Source of the DNA: Rhynchopus euleeides
Taxonomy: Eukaryota > Euglenozoa > Diplonemea > Diplonemida > Diplonemidae
NCBI GenBank assembly: GCA_963210315.1
Contig: OY723287.1
Coordinates: forward strand, 558,001-622,000
DNA length: 64,000 nucleotides
Direction of reading: 5' to 3'
Below the pieces are notes generated by a model. The model worked only from the letters and a program-made list of their open reading frames with translations, was not told where the DNA came from and ran no database searches. Positions 20,463-29,885 of this stretch are shown here, in pieces. Within the stretch, counting starts at the first letter, position 1. Each line of letters starts with the position of its first letter. Position numbers and translations under genes: made by a program.

Positions 20463-20813
20463 AAGCCCTCAAGACTCTTGAAGCGGCCTGACTATTTAGT
20501 GTCTTCGTCGCAGCAAGGGGGCGATATATACCACCCTTTTTATTGATTTCACGTGTCAGTGTTTGACTTTTTCGCAACTTCATTTCTTCCTTTTTCTCCC
20601 TCTCCAACCCCACCCGTGACACCACCAGGGTTTAGCTAGCCCTGGTCCGATTATCCCCGGTTCTTCGCTGAAGAGACGCGGCCGGGGGGAGGGGTACGAA
20701 GAGTACGCGTCGAAACCGGTGTCACGTCGTGTTGGGGAATCCTTCGGGAGTGCGATACTGAAGGGGAGGTGCTACTGCCCGTGCAGGGCGACACCGCCTT
20801 AAAACTTTATAAC
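20463..20813 (+). mobile_element. 350-bp non-autonomous retroelement (SINE-like), copy 1
   Basis: A non-coding unit between two (CA)n runs. It starts AAGCCCTCAAGACTC and ends CCTTAAAACTTTATAACC before (CA)n. That end resembles the 3' end of element 1 (CTTAAAAC, TAT, then AC-rich), as expected if it borrows the same machinery. Inside are a TATATA box (about 20523) and a T-rich stretch, then a densely paired region: CGTGACACC with GGTGTCACG, ACCAGGG with CCCTGGT, CCCCGG with CCGGGG, and GACGCG with CGCGTC. It could instead be a detached 5' UTR or promoter of element 2, but other copies occur away from any LINE. Confidence 0.7.
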
Positions 20814-20830
20814 CACACACACACACACAG
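20814..20830. repeat. Short (CA)n before element 2
   Basis: About eight CA units joining the 350-bp element to the first bases (GGAGGAGAGAGG) of element 2. Confidence 0.9.
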
Positions 20831-20855
20831 GAGGAGAGAGGGATACACGGGCAGA

Positions 20856-23240
20856 ATGTCACAGGCCGACCTCCACGGGGTCTCCTCCGGTAACACCGGT
20901 CCCCAGGCCGGTGGCCAACAGGCCGCCCCCCTGCCCCCCCTCGAATTTACAGAGCCTCGCAGATACGAGCTCCAGCCCCTCCCCCCCCTCTACGGCGCCA
21001 CCCACGTGCGCGCCATCCTCCAGCACCTCCACTGGGATGCGGTGCTGGACGGATTAGAGGGTGGCGTCGCCGTCCTCGCCGCCGAGCGCCCCCCCACCCA
21101 CGGCTCCCCCCCCACATGGACCCTCACGGTCAACGGGAAGGAGATGGTCCTGACGGACACGCTGCTCCTCGAGGAGCAGAAGCAGCAGGAGGCGGCCGCG
21201 AAGAAAAAGGCCGAGGATGTAGCCCGCCTGAAGCGGCGCTACGATAGCGTCAGCGAGAGGCTCCAGGCGGAGCGCGCCGACGCAGCGAGAGCGGGAAGGG
21301 CCGCGAAGTCGCAGGCCAGTGGCGCCGTAGGACGGACCGGGCGAGGCGGCGGTGCGGCAGCAGCAGCAAAGCAGCACGCCCAGCAGGCGCAACAGCGGGT
21401 GACCAGGCTCCAGAAGGACCTGGAGAAGATCGCCGGGAGCCTGAGGGAGCTCGGCCACGACCCCGCGCCGACCGCCCCCGACACCGCCGCGGGTGATGGT
21501 GTGGCCTGGCAATCCGAGATGCTGGGTCTGCGCCGCCTACTGCAGGAGCAGGACGCGCGTCGCCAGCAGTTGGAGGAGCAGGTGGGGCAGTTGCAGCTGG
21601 GTCACAACAACCTAGCTGAGCAGGCGTCGCAGCAGGTGTCGCAGCTGCAGGAACTGCTGGGTTCCCAGGCGCAGGAGCACGGGCTGCACGTGCAGCGTGT
21701 GGGGGATCGCCTCGGCCGCCAGGAGCAGCGGCTTGAGGAGCAGGCGACCCTGCTGCAGCGCCTCCAAGAGCGCAAACCCGCCTCCCCCCCCGCCACCGCC
21801 CCCACGCAGGAAGCAGCGCGGGAGCTGAAGGAAGTGAAGGTGCACCTCCGGAGGCAGGAGGGGTCCCTTGCCAAGGTCGCAGAAGCCCAGCAGTCGCTGG
21901 GCGAGGCCGTCCCCCTCCTCCACAAGCGGGTCGGGGTGCTGGAGCAGGGGGCGAAAGGGGCGGCAGCAGGCGCCGACCTGCAGCGGGTGGCGACCGAGCT
22001 CGCCAGCATGGGTAGCCGCCTGGAAGAGCAGGGCCGTGCGCACGCGGCAGAGATGGCTACGGCGCGGAAGGGCTGGGAAGCCAGCCGCAAGGCCCTCGAA
22101 GACGACATGCGGGGCCAGCTTGCGCAGCGGGACGCCCAGATCCGCCAGGCGCAGGTGGAACGGGACGGCCTCGCAGCCGACCTGCACGAGGCGCGCAAGG
22201 CCATGCTAGGCCTGCAGGGAACAGCGGGTCAGCAGGAGCCCCTGTCCCACCTCCAGGCGCTGCAGCTCCAAGCGGAGGTCGACAAGGTCCGCGCGGACCT
22301 CGAGGCCCAGCGCGCGCTGGAGCAGCGACGCCTCGACGCCGCGGTGGCAGAGCTGCGCAAGTCGTGGGAGGCGCAGCAGGGGGAAGCCGTGGTGTGCGAC
22401 CTGCGGCTGCAGACGGAACGCCTGGGTGTCGCGGTGAAGGACCTGCGGGCCTCCTGCGAAGCCCAGCGCAAGGAAGCCACGGCCGCCCAGCAGCTGTCGG
22501 CGCAGGCGTCCGTGGAGCAGGGGGCACGCCTCCAGGGCCGGCTGGACGAGGTGTGTGGGGAGCTGCGGGAGGCCTGCGAAGCGCAGATGGTGCGCCTCCA
22601 ACAGGCCGGAAGGGAGGAGGGCGAGAAGGTGCAGCGCCAGCTGTCACAGCAGGCCAGCGAGCTCGGACAGAGCTGGCAGGGACTGTTGGAGGGGGTGCGC
22701 GACGCAGAGGAGGGCCGGAAGCGGCAGCATCAGGAGATGCTAAGCACGGTGAAGCGGGAGTTAGGCATCGACACGAGAGGGCGGAGTGGGTCCAAGGGGG
22801 CGAAGGGCAAGGCACCGCCGAAGCCCGCGGCCGGTCCGGCTATGGATGCCCCGCCAGCGCCCCCAGCCGCCGCCACCACCCCTTCCTCCTCCACCACCAC
22901 CTCCACCTCCACCTCCACCCCTGCCCCGCCCGGGGACTCACACAGCAAACCAGTGACACCCGTGGCACCCGAGACACCAGCAACAGCGAACGCTGCCCCT
23001 ACCCCTGCGCAGCCAGCAGCAGTGCCGCCGGCAGCACCGGCGCCGCCTGCCCAGCCCGCCCCGCCGGCCCCACCTCTCAGAGACCTAGCGCCCACGGCGG
23101 ATGCCGGGGATAAGGCCCCACCGGGTAGGGAGGCGGGAGCCAGCAGGAACGGGAGGGTCAGGCAGGCCTCCATCACGGCGTATCTGAGGCCCCGCTCCAA
23201 CCGCCTTACTCCCTACCCGCAGAAGCAAGAGGAGGAGTAG
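20856..23240 (+). CDS. ORF1 of element 2 (coiled-coil protein)
   Basis: 794 residues from ATG 20856. The first 30 residues are nearly identical to ORF1 of element 1. A folded N-terminal part follows (LPPLYGATHVRAILQHLHW, then TLTVNGKEMVLTD). From about residue 105 to 640 it is a continuous Gln/Glu/Ala/Leu/Arg-rich coiled coil, then a Pro/Thr/Ala-rich linker and a short basic tail (TAYLRPRSNRLTPY). It ends at a TAG (23238-23240), directly followed by the open ORF2 frame. The likely role is RNA packaging or chaperoning by analogy with other ORF1 proteins, although no known RNA-binding motif is visible. Its length and integrity suggest recent selection. Confidence 0.8.
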   Translation: MSQADLHGVSSGNTGPQAGGQQAAPLPPLEFTEPRRYELQPLPPLYGATHVRAILQHLHWDAVLDGLEGGVAVLAAERPPTHGSPPTWTLTVNGKEMVLTDTLLLEEQKQQEAAAKKKAEDVARLKRRYDSVSERLQAERADAARAGRAAKSQASGAVGRTGRGGGAAAAAKQHAQQAQQRVTRLQKDLEKIAGSLRELGHDPAPTAPDTAAGDGVAWQSEMLGLRRLLQEQDARRQQLEEQVGQLQLGHNNLAEQASQQVSQLQELLGSQAQEHGLHVQRVGDRLGRQEQRLEEQATLLQRLQERKPASPPATAPTQEAARELKEVKVHLRRQEGSLAKVAEAQQSLGEAVPLLHKRVGVLEQGAKGAAAGADLQRVATELASMGSRLEEQGRAHAAEMATARKGWEASRKALEDDMRGQLAQRDAQIRQAQVERDGLAADLHEARKAMLGLQGTAGQQEPLSHLQALQLQAEVDKVRADLEAQRALEQRRLDAAVAELRKSWEAQQGEAVVCDLRLQTERLGVAVKDLRASCEAQRKEATAAQQLSAQASVEQGARLQGRLDEVCGELREACEAQMVRLQQAGREEGEKVQRQLSQQASELGQSWQGLLEGVRDAEEGRKRQHQEMLSTVKRELGIDTRGRSGSKGAKGKAPPKPAAGPAMDAPPAPPAAATTPSSSTTTSTSTSTPAPPGDSHSKPVTPVAPETPATANAAPTPAQPAAVPPAAPAPPAQPAPPAPPLRDLAPTADAGDKAPPGREAGASRNGRVRQASITAYLRPRSNRLTPYPQKQEEE

Positions 23241-26200
23241 GGGGGCGGGCATCCCGGCCAGCGGGGAGGACCCGTGCAAGCGATCGATGTTCCCCCTGGC
23301 CGGGGTGCCGACCATGTCTGGGGACGATGCACACTTGCCGCCGGGCCCCCAGCCGCGCCCCACCCCGAGAAACAGGAGGTCTCGGGGCCGACACAAACAC
23401 CTCCAAATAGAACACCAAATAGAACCCCAACCCCAACATCGCCCCCAACCCCACCTAGACCCAGCCGAGCCGCCGTGTGGGCAGGAGATACCCAGACAAC
23501 GGCCCCGGAGAGCTGGAACCCCGTAGATGTGGCGTCAGGGGCAGGAGAACCCCGGCCCCTCCGTGGGGGGGGACAGGAGTACTCCCCCTCCACCATAGAG
23601 CAGGACGAGCAGTGGCTGACGCAGACTGCAAGGAGACTGATGGCGCTCCGGGTACCAGTGCCTAAGGATGGCAACTGTCAGTACGCCGGCCTTGCAGAGC
23701 AGTGCGCGGAGTGGACAGCAGAAGGGTTGCGTGCAGCGGTGGCGACATCCATGCGGCAAGACGCAGAGCGCAGGGCCTCGTACGTGCCTGACCACGACGA
23801 CCCGCAAGCTCCTGCATCCTACGACGACTACATCGAGAGACAGACGCGTCTAGGGACATACGGGGACGCGGCCACACTTCGGGTTGCGGCAGAAGTCCTG
23901 GATGCGCAGGTGTGGCTGCTCGCCTCCAACAGCAAGCAATACATGACCCGGTGTGGGAAGGGTGCCAAGGTGCTGGGGCTTACGTGGAGGCCCTTCCACT
24001 ACGATGTGCTTCGCCTTCCCCTGAGCCTGGCCCGGGAGCTAGCTGCGACGCCGGCAAACCAGTGGACTATCCCTGCAGATCTTCCCACGCCCGCCCCAGC
24101 CGCTGCAGGCGGGGCGCGCGCACCTTCAGCCAGCCAAGGACCCACGGCGCCGCCGCCCCTGCGGCGATTGAGGCGCCCTGCACACCAATTATCATCGCCC
24201 GGAGTGCTCAGGGTGGCGACAGCTAACGTAACGTCGCTGCAAACGCACCTCGGCGACGTGGCGGGACTGAAGGCGGATGTTGTGGCCCTGCAGGAAACTC
24301 GTACGCCGGACCCGAGCAAGGGCACGCACAATGGCTACTTCGCAGCCCACGGCTGGGCTATGCACTGGGGCAAGGGCATGCCCAGGGTCGCAGGCGCGAA
24401 CGGCCGCGAACAAACGAAGCCCGGGGGCGTGGCTGTCATGGTGAAGGAGGGCCTGGTCGCACAGGTGGTGCAGCCGAAGACCACGCAGGAAAAGAAGCTC
24501 TACGACAGCACCCGCATGGTACACGTCGTGCTAGCGATTGGAGACGGCAAAACGGCTCTTCACATCCTGTGCGTCTACGGTCACTCGGGGTCCGAAGTGG
24601 GCGAACAGCGGGAAGCCCTCCTGCAAGAGACGCTCGATCACGCAGCTGGCTTGGGACAGGTGCCCGTCCTGCTGATGGGGGACCTGAACACCAACCCAGA
24701 AACCAGCGCTGTCCTGTCCCAGGCGTGCCGGGTGGGCGGCTGGGTCGACGCGGCGACGACGCATGCGGACCTCGCACAGCAGAGAGTGCAGAACACCTGC
24801 TGGGCATCGGAGAACGGCACCCGGCTGGACATCTGCCTAATGAACCCCTGCGCAGCGCCGGCACTGCGTCGAGTCGAGGTGGCAAAGCGGGGAGACTACA
24901 ACATACCCACACACTGCCCGCTCTTCGTCGATCTGGACCTCACTGCCTTCCGCCGCCCCAAAAAGATCTGCATCCTCCCCACCCCTTTCCCTGCGGGCAA
25001 GCCCAAGCTGGGGGACGCTGCAGCAAGAGGGGTGATGCAGGACGTACTAGCAGAGGGGGAACTACGTCACGGAGCGACGGCCGCGCAGCTCCTCCACCGA
25101 GCTTCCACCTGCGGCGAGCGCTTCCTGAAGCGTGTCCATGTGGGCCACCTGGAGAGACAGGAAGCGGCCTACACGGGCAGGGCGGAGGGCTACCGTATGC
25201 AGTGGTCGCGGACGGCTACCAAGCACCATCCCGCTTCTGCACGGGGGGCAGGAGACATGAACACCCGGGCGAAGGACGGGCTGCTAGGGAACATTCGATG
25301 CCTGGTCAAAGAAGGCCTCAAACGCCTGCAGGCAGAAAAACCATACGGCCTCACGAACGGGGAGGAGCACGCCTGGAACGCCGCGAAGAAGCGCCTAAGG
25401 GAGGGCGGCCTCCCCCAGGGGCTGCAAGCGGCGCTGGCGAACACAACCTCGCAGCTGCCAGACCTGGAGATTCTGGAGCAGGCCCTCATCGTCTTGGAGG
25501 GGTCGCAGAGGGGCATGTTTGACAGGCTCCGCGAAGCGAGAATCCGCACCTGGAAGGCGAGGATGCAGAAGGCTTGGACATACGAGGCAGGGCAGGTGTT
25601 TGCGTACCTCGCAGATCGTTTCTGCGCCCCAGCCACCTTCATGCGGCGCGAAGATGGGTCCTTCACGGCCTGCCCCAAGGAGGCGGACGAGCTGCTGAGA
25701 AGCGACACGGCGTGGGGGGGATATTTCCGCAAGTACGCGACAACGCCCGAGCCCCGGTGGGACACCTTCCGCCAGAGATACCTCCGCTTTCTCCCCGAGA
25801 CGGCTGACATGGAGTGCAAGACCATCACAGCAGAAGACGTCGGGAAGGCCCTGGCCAAGATGTCCACGTCCACCTCACCGGGCCTGCACGGCTGGAGGGT
25901 CCACGAACTGAGACAACTCCCACACGAACTCCTCAAGCTCTTTGCGGAGGTGTTCAACGAGGTCGAACGATCGGGCGAGTGGCCGGAACAGTTAATGCAT
26001 GCCATGATCTGCCTCATCCCCAAGCCTGGCAGCTCAGGCGAGCCTCTATCGCAGCGCCCCATCAGTATCACCCCTGTGCTGTATAGAGTGTGGGCAGCGA
26101 TCCGGGTGAAACCGGCACTGAAGTGGTTGGAGACCATCGCACCGGAGGACCTGCACGGCTGCCGGCCTGGCCACGGTGCAGAGGACCTCATCTGGCACCT

Positions 26201-29200
26201 GGCGGCACGCATCGAAGAGGCCCACCTCACGGGGCGACCGCTGCACGGAGTCGCCCTTGACTTCAAGAAGTGCTTCGACACGGTGCCTATCGACCTCACC
26301 TTCCGCCTGGCTGCGGAGCTCGGATTCGACACCCGTGTCCTGCGCACCCTGCGAGCAGCGTACAGGACGATGCAGCGGCACTTCCGGGCGAGTGGCACCA
26401 TCGGAGAAGGCTTCCTGCCTACCAACGGCATCATGCAGGGCTGCCCCATCAGTGTCGTGCTGATTAACGTGCTGGTGGGTGTGTGGATGCGGATGGTCGA
26501 ACACCGGCAGGACACGAGGGCGCTATCCTTCGTCGACGATGTGTACGCCACAGCCTCCAGTCCGGAGGTCCTACAAGAGGTGGTGAACGACTCTGCGGAT
26601 TTCTCTCACGACACCGGGATGGCTATTTGCGCAGAAATTAAGTCCCACGTGTTCTCAACATCCCCCGGGCCGCTCCGGATCATGTACCGGGCGAGGGACG
26701 GCGAGGCCACTCCCCTCCGGCAACGCAACGGCTTTGACTGTCTCGGGGCCATGCTGCACGCGCGCCTGATCAGGGAAGGGCGCACAGCGCCCCAGTCCGA
26801 GCGCATCGCCCGTCGGAAAGAGGGGGCGCAGCAGAACCTCCGCAGAACCTCAGCGCTGCCCCTGCCGGTGCAATGGAAAGGGCAGGCGGCTGCGATGACG
26901 GCGGGGGCACGGCTGTATTACGATGCCCTCGTAACTCGTTGGGACAGCAAGGCCATCAGGCGATGGAGGGGCCTCTTCGTCGCCGCGCTCTGGTCTGGCC
27001 CACCACGCAGAGCGCAAGAGATCGTGCTGTGTGTCCTCCATCAGGCGCACCGGGTGGACCCCGCTATCGCTCCTCCCTACCGGCAGATCACCACGTGGGC
27101 CAAGCAGATCAAAAAGTGGGGCCACAGCAGGGTGCTGTCCGAGGAAGCATGGGGGAGCAAAGAGAGGCTTGAGGGGACAGGCCCCCTTGCGCTCTTCTGG
27201 GCTGCCCTGCAAGGGATAGGATGGCGCTGGAGTACGGCGACCACCCTGGCCTACACGGACGAGGCTGGTCGCGCTGTCACCTTCGACCCTGTTGCAGCAA
27301 CGCCGAGCGCCTGGGCGATCTTCGCGCACGACCTCCGCCAAACCCTGCGAAACGCCACGGCGGGGAAGCTGGCTGAACGCAGAGAGGACTTCCAAGGAGC
27401 AGAGCACGGCATTGACGGAAGGGTGACACGTTGCGTCCTGGAGGGGGAGGGCGCCGCAATTACGGGATACCAGCGAGGCCTCCTCCGCTCTGTCATTGCA
27501 GGGGCGGTGCCTGCCCGAGGGCGCACGGGCCTGGGGGAGGTGTGCCGGTACTGCACAGCTGGGGCCCCGGAGACGGTGTCGCACCTATGGTGGGACTGCG
27601 CGGCATGGGAGCCGGTCCGCCAGAAACACCCCGTAGCAGCGAGGGACCGAACTGCCTGGCCGGCATGCCTGGCGCAGTGTGGGGTAGCGCCCGTGTACAG
27701 ATACGGCGTTCCGGAGAACGAGCAGCCGCTGCCCATGTCTTTTGCTGACAGAATCACCACCGTGGCGCAGCTGCACCGCTACTTCATCGCAGTCTTGGCG
27801 GCGCGACAGGAGAAGGACGGGCTGCTCGACCGCTCTGTACGCCACCACCGCACTACAGTCTACCCCTGGGAGTGGAGCACCCCCACCCCCGAGAGTGCCT
27901 GCATCCCTGCACTGGCGCCATCCGAAGTCAAGCAGACGTGGGGCAAGCGGCCCCCAGGCATGTGGGTGGCTCTCTGCGACTGGCTAAGGGGCCTGAAGTG
28001 GGGACCGCAGGGGGGTGAGCAAACTGTGACCCTGATGGAGCTAGCCGTGGACTTCGAGCTGTCGACGGGCCTCACCCTCCCAGACACCGTGACACGCCGC
28101 ATCCGCCCCCCTACCCACGTGGACCCGAATAAGAAGGGTGCGAGGGAGGCCCGCCCGCGCATTCCTGCAGACACGGCCCCGGGGCTCACCCTGTACTTTG
28201 ACGGTGGCGCGCGCGACAACGGCACCCCCTTCGCTGTGGCGGGGGCAGGGGCGGTGCTGTACCAAGACGGCTGCAAGGTCTCAGAGAAAGTGCTCCCGCT
28301 GCTGAACGTGCGTAGCAACAACATTGCTGAGTACGAGGCGCTACGAGCAGGCCTGCGCCTCCTCGAGAGGGGCGATGCCCCTGAGGGCCCAGTCACAGTG
28401 CGAGGCGACTCCCAGGTGGTGCTGCGGCAGCTCCGAGGGGAATCCCTGTGCCGGGATGCCGCCCTCCGTCCTCTTTGCCTCAGCACGTCCGCGCTGGCTG
28501 CGGACCTCCAACCGAGGTTCACTCTCACGTATGAGCATGTGAAGAGGGAATCCAACACCGATGCTGACGCCCTCAGCAACGCCGCGATGGATGAGGCTGA
28601 AAGGCTGGGGGCCTCGCGGCAGAAGCTCCAGCAGGACCTCACGGTGTTCCAGAGCAGTATCCTAGGGAAAGCCGCCTCGCTGAAAGGACTCTGCAGTATG
28701 GTGACGAAAGTGGGCAAAGGGCCCTGGCATTGCGGTCATGCTGCCAACTCAACGGTCCTCACGGCTCTCGGCGGAACTGTGGCGGCGGGCCTGTCGAGGA
28801 GGGCCCAACTGAACCCTGCCACTGAATCGGTGATGCGCAGCCTCCAAGCACACCTGGCTGAGCCAGTCCACAGCCGGCAAGATACGGTATTCCATGACCG
28901 CGGAATGGCGTGGGCCGCCACCTTCGCCCCACAGCCGCACTACCCAGAGGGCTGGCAGCAGCCGGCCCAGCAGTGGGCGGCGCGCGGTCGGCAGGCCAAC
29001 AGCCGGGTGGGACGCCCATGGGAGCGGAGGGGCGCTGCCCCCCGTACTGCCCCCCCTGGTGCCAGGAGGAACGCAAAGGTGCTTGCCTGCAAGTTGCATT
29101 GGAAGCCCCGTTGCTCGGCATGCCAAAAGCGACGCCTCCCAGAGGAGGTGTGCTGCCGCAACCACCACAAAGAGGGGGACGGGCTCCCGGTCACTATGGG

Positions 29201-29372
29201 CTTCTGCAAACGCCACAGCATGGACCGATGCGGTGACTGCTACAGCGATGGCAAATCACTAACACATTGCTGCCACACACACCACGCTGGCTATGCTGCA
29301 CGCCCTCCTCCCCGGAGTGGCACTGAGTTGGCCCCACACTCTAACCCGAGTGGGGCCTCCGCTGTGACGTAG
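23241..29372 (+). CDS. ORF2 polyprotein of element 2: OTU, APE, RT, RNase H, Cys/His module
   Basis: About 2,040 codons in frame with ORF1 behind one TAG. The first ATG lies just before the protease. Domain order equals element 1: OTU-like protease (DGNCQYAGLAEQC ... FHYDVLR), APE endonuclease (VVALQETRTPDPSK, GDLNTNPETS, THCPLFVDLD), reverse transcriptase (VALDFKKCFDTVP, NGIMQGCPISVV, SFVDDVYA), a CRYC...HLWWDC knuckle, RNase H (LYFDGGARDNG, NNIAEYEALRAGL, VRGDSQVVLRQ, NTDADALSNAA), and two C-terminal CX2HX4CX2CX9CCX2HH units. Between RT and endonuclease motifs the two elements differ mostly by conservative changes, which implies purifying selection. APE plus RNase H places it among the younger non-LTR clades; the OTU domain is less usual. 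Confidence 0.9.
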   Translation, partial: GGGHPGQRGGPVQAIDVPPGRGADHVWGRCTLAAGPPAAPHPEKQEVSGPTQTPPNRTPNRTPTPTSPPTPPRPSRAAVWAGDTQTTAPESWNPVDVASGAGEPRPLRGGGQEYSPSTIEQDEQWLTQTARRLMALRVPVPKDGNCQYAGLAEQCAEWTAEGLRAAVATSMRQDAERRASYVPDHDDPQAPASYDDYIERQTRLGTYGDAATLRVAAEVLDAQVWLLASNSKQYMTRCGKGAKVLGLTWRPFHYDVLRLPLSLARELAATPANQWTIPADLPTPAPAAAGGARAPSASQGPTAPPPLRRLRRPAHQLSSPGVLRVATANVTSLQTHLGDVAGLKADVVALQETRTPDPSKGTHNGYFAAHGWAMHWGKGMPRVAGANGREQTKPGGVAVMVKEGLVAQVVQPKTTQEKKLYDSTRMVHVVLAIGDGKTALHILCVYGHSGSEVGEQREALLQETLDHAAGLGQVPVLLMGDLNTNPETSAVLSQACRVGGWVDAATTHADLAQQRVQNTCWASENGTRLDICLMNPCAAPALRRVEVAKRGDYNIPTHCPLFVDLDLTAFRRPKKICILPTPFPAGKPKLGDAAARGVMQDVLAEGELRHGATAAQLLHRASTCGERFLKRVHVGHLERQEAAYTGRAEGYRMQWSRTATKHHPASARGAGDMNTRAKDGLLGNIRCLVKEGLKRLQAEKPYGLTNGEEHAWNAAKKRLREGGLPQGLQAALANTTSQLPDLEILEQALIVLEGSQRGMFDRLREARIRTWKARMQKAWTYEAGQVFAYLADRFCAPATFMRREDGSFTACPKEADELLRSDTAWGGYFRKYATTPEPRWDTFRQRYLRFLPETADMECKTITAEDVGKALAKMSTSTSPGLHGWRVHELRQLPHELLKLFAEVFNEVERSGEWPEQLMHAMICLIPKPGSSGEPLSQRPISITPVLYRVWAAIRVKPALKWLETIAPEDLHGCRPGHGAEDLIWHLAARIEEAHLTGRPLHGVALDFKKCFDTVPIDLTFRLAAELGFDTRVLRTLRAAYRTMQRHFRASGTIGEGFLPTNGIMQGCPISVVLINVLVGVWMRMVEHRQDTRALSFVDDVYATASSPEVLQEVVNDSADFSHDTGMAICAEIKSHVFSTSPGPLRIMYRARDGEATPLRQRNGFDCLGAMLHARLIREGRTAPQSERIARRKEGAQQNLRRTSALPLPVQWKGQAAAMTAGARLYYDALVTRWDSKAIRRWRGLFVAALWSGPPRRAQEIVLCVLHQAHRVDPAIAPPYRQITTWAKQIKKWGHSRVLSEEAWGSKERLEGTGPLALFWAALQGIGWRWSTATTLAYTDEAGRAVTFDPVAATPSAWAIFAHDLRQTLRNATAGKLAERREDFQGAEHGIDGRVTRCVLEGEGAAITGYQRGLLRSVIAGAVPARGRTGLGEVCRYCTAGAPETVSHLWWDCAAWEPVRQKHPVAARDRTAWPACLAQCGVAPVYRYGVPENEQPLPMSFADRITTVAQLHRYFIAVLAARQEKDGLLDRSVRHHRTTVYPWEWSTPTPESACIPALAPSEVKQTWGKRPPGMWVALCDWLRGLKWGPQGGEQTVTLMELAVDFELSTGLTLPDTVTRRIRPPTHVDPNKKGAREARPRIPADTAPGLTLYFDGGARDNGTPFAVAGAGAVLYQDGCKVSEKVLPLLNVRSNNIAEYEALRAGLRLLERGDAPEGPVTVRGDSQVVLRQLRGESLCRDAALRPLCLSTSALAADLQPRFTLTYEHVKRESNTDADALSNAAMDEAERLGASRQKLQQDLTVFQSSILGKAASLKGLCSMVTKVGKGPWHCGHAANSTVLTALGGTVAAGLSRRAQLNPATESVMRSLQAHLAEPVHSRQDTVFHDRGMAWAATFAPQPHYPEGWQQPAQQWAARGRQANSRVGRPWERRGAAPRTAPPGARRNAKVLACKLHWKPRCSACQKRRLPEEVCCRNHHKEGDGLPVTMGFCKRHSMDRCGDCYSDGKSLTHCCHTHHAGYAARPPPRSGTELAPHSNPSGASAVT

Positions 29373-29429
29373 AAGTGGGCGGGGGTGGGCAATGATCCGC
29401 GCAGGATCTCCCCACACAAAACGTGGTCA

Positions 29430-29450
29430 CCACACACACACACACACACA
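29430..29450. repeat. (CA)n after element 2
   Basis: CA run following CGTGGTCAC, the 3' end of element 2, and preceding a second 350-bp element. Confidence 0.9.
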
Positions 29451-29799
29451 AGCCCTCAAGACTCTTGAAGCGGCCTGACTATTTAGTGTCTTCGTCGCAG
29501 CAAGGGGGCGATATATACCACCCTTTTTATTGATTTCACGTGTCAGTGTTTGACTTTTTCGCAACTTCATTTCTTCCTTTTTCTCCCTCTCCAACCCCAC
29601 CCGTGACACCACCAGGGTTTAGCTAGCCCTGGTCCGATTATCCCCGGTTCTTCGCTGAAGAGACGCGGCCGGGGGGAGGGGTACGAAGAGTACGCGTCGA
29701 AACCGGTGTCACGTCGTGTTGGGGAATCCTTCGGGAGTGCGATACTGAAGGGGAGGTGCTACTGCCCGTGCAGGGCGACACCGCCTTAAAACTTTATAA

Positions 29800-29801
<2 letters not shown>
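29451..29801 (+). mobile_element. 350-bp non-autonomous retroelement, copy 2
   Basis: Nearly identical to the copy at 20463, including the CTAGCC loop variant. It lies downstream of element 2 with no LINE after it, which argues that it is an independent insertion and not the leader of a LINE. Confidence 0.7.
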
Positions 29802-29841
<40 letters not shown>

Positions 29842-29850
29842 ACACACACG
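29802..29850. repeat. (CA)n closing the retroelement array
   Basis: About 24 CA units with one G interruption. Host sequence begins right after it. Confidence 0.9.
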
Positions 29851-29885
29851 CCCTCCTCCCCCACCCCCCCTGCTCCTTTGCCACA

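Larger units (their letters stand above)
20830..29429 (+). mobile_element. Full-length non-LTR retrotransposon, element 2 (both ORFs intact)
   Basis: Same order as element 1 and bounded by (CA)n at both ends. The 3' end (CAAAACGTGGTCAC, then CA) matches the truncated copy at 11598-11731 better than element 1 does. No frameshift or stop interrupts either ORF, apart from the single conserved TAG between them, so this copy may still be mobile. Confidence 0.9.

Noticed and set aside
20610-20760. Standard hammerhead ribozyme call
   Set aside because: The CTGANGA-stem-GAAA core is present but I could not place an NUH cleavage site with a matching stem I and III, so I report only a ribozyme-like fold.
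14313-23240. TAG as a reassigned sense codon in this organism
   Set aside because: The DUF4116 gene and others end in TAG at the expected place, and each element has only this one internal TAG.
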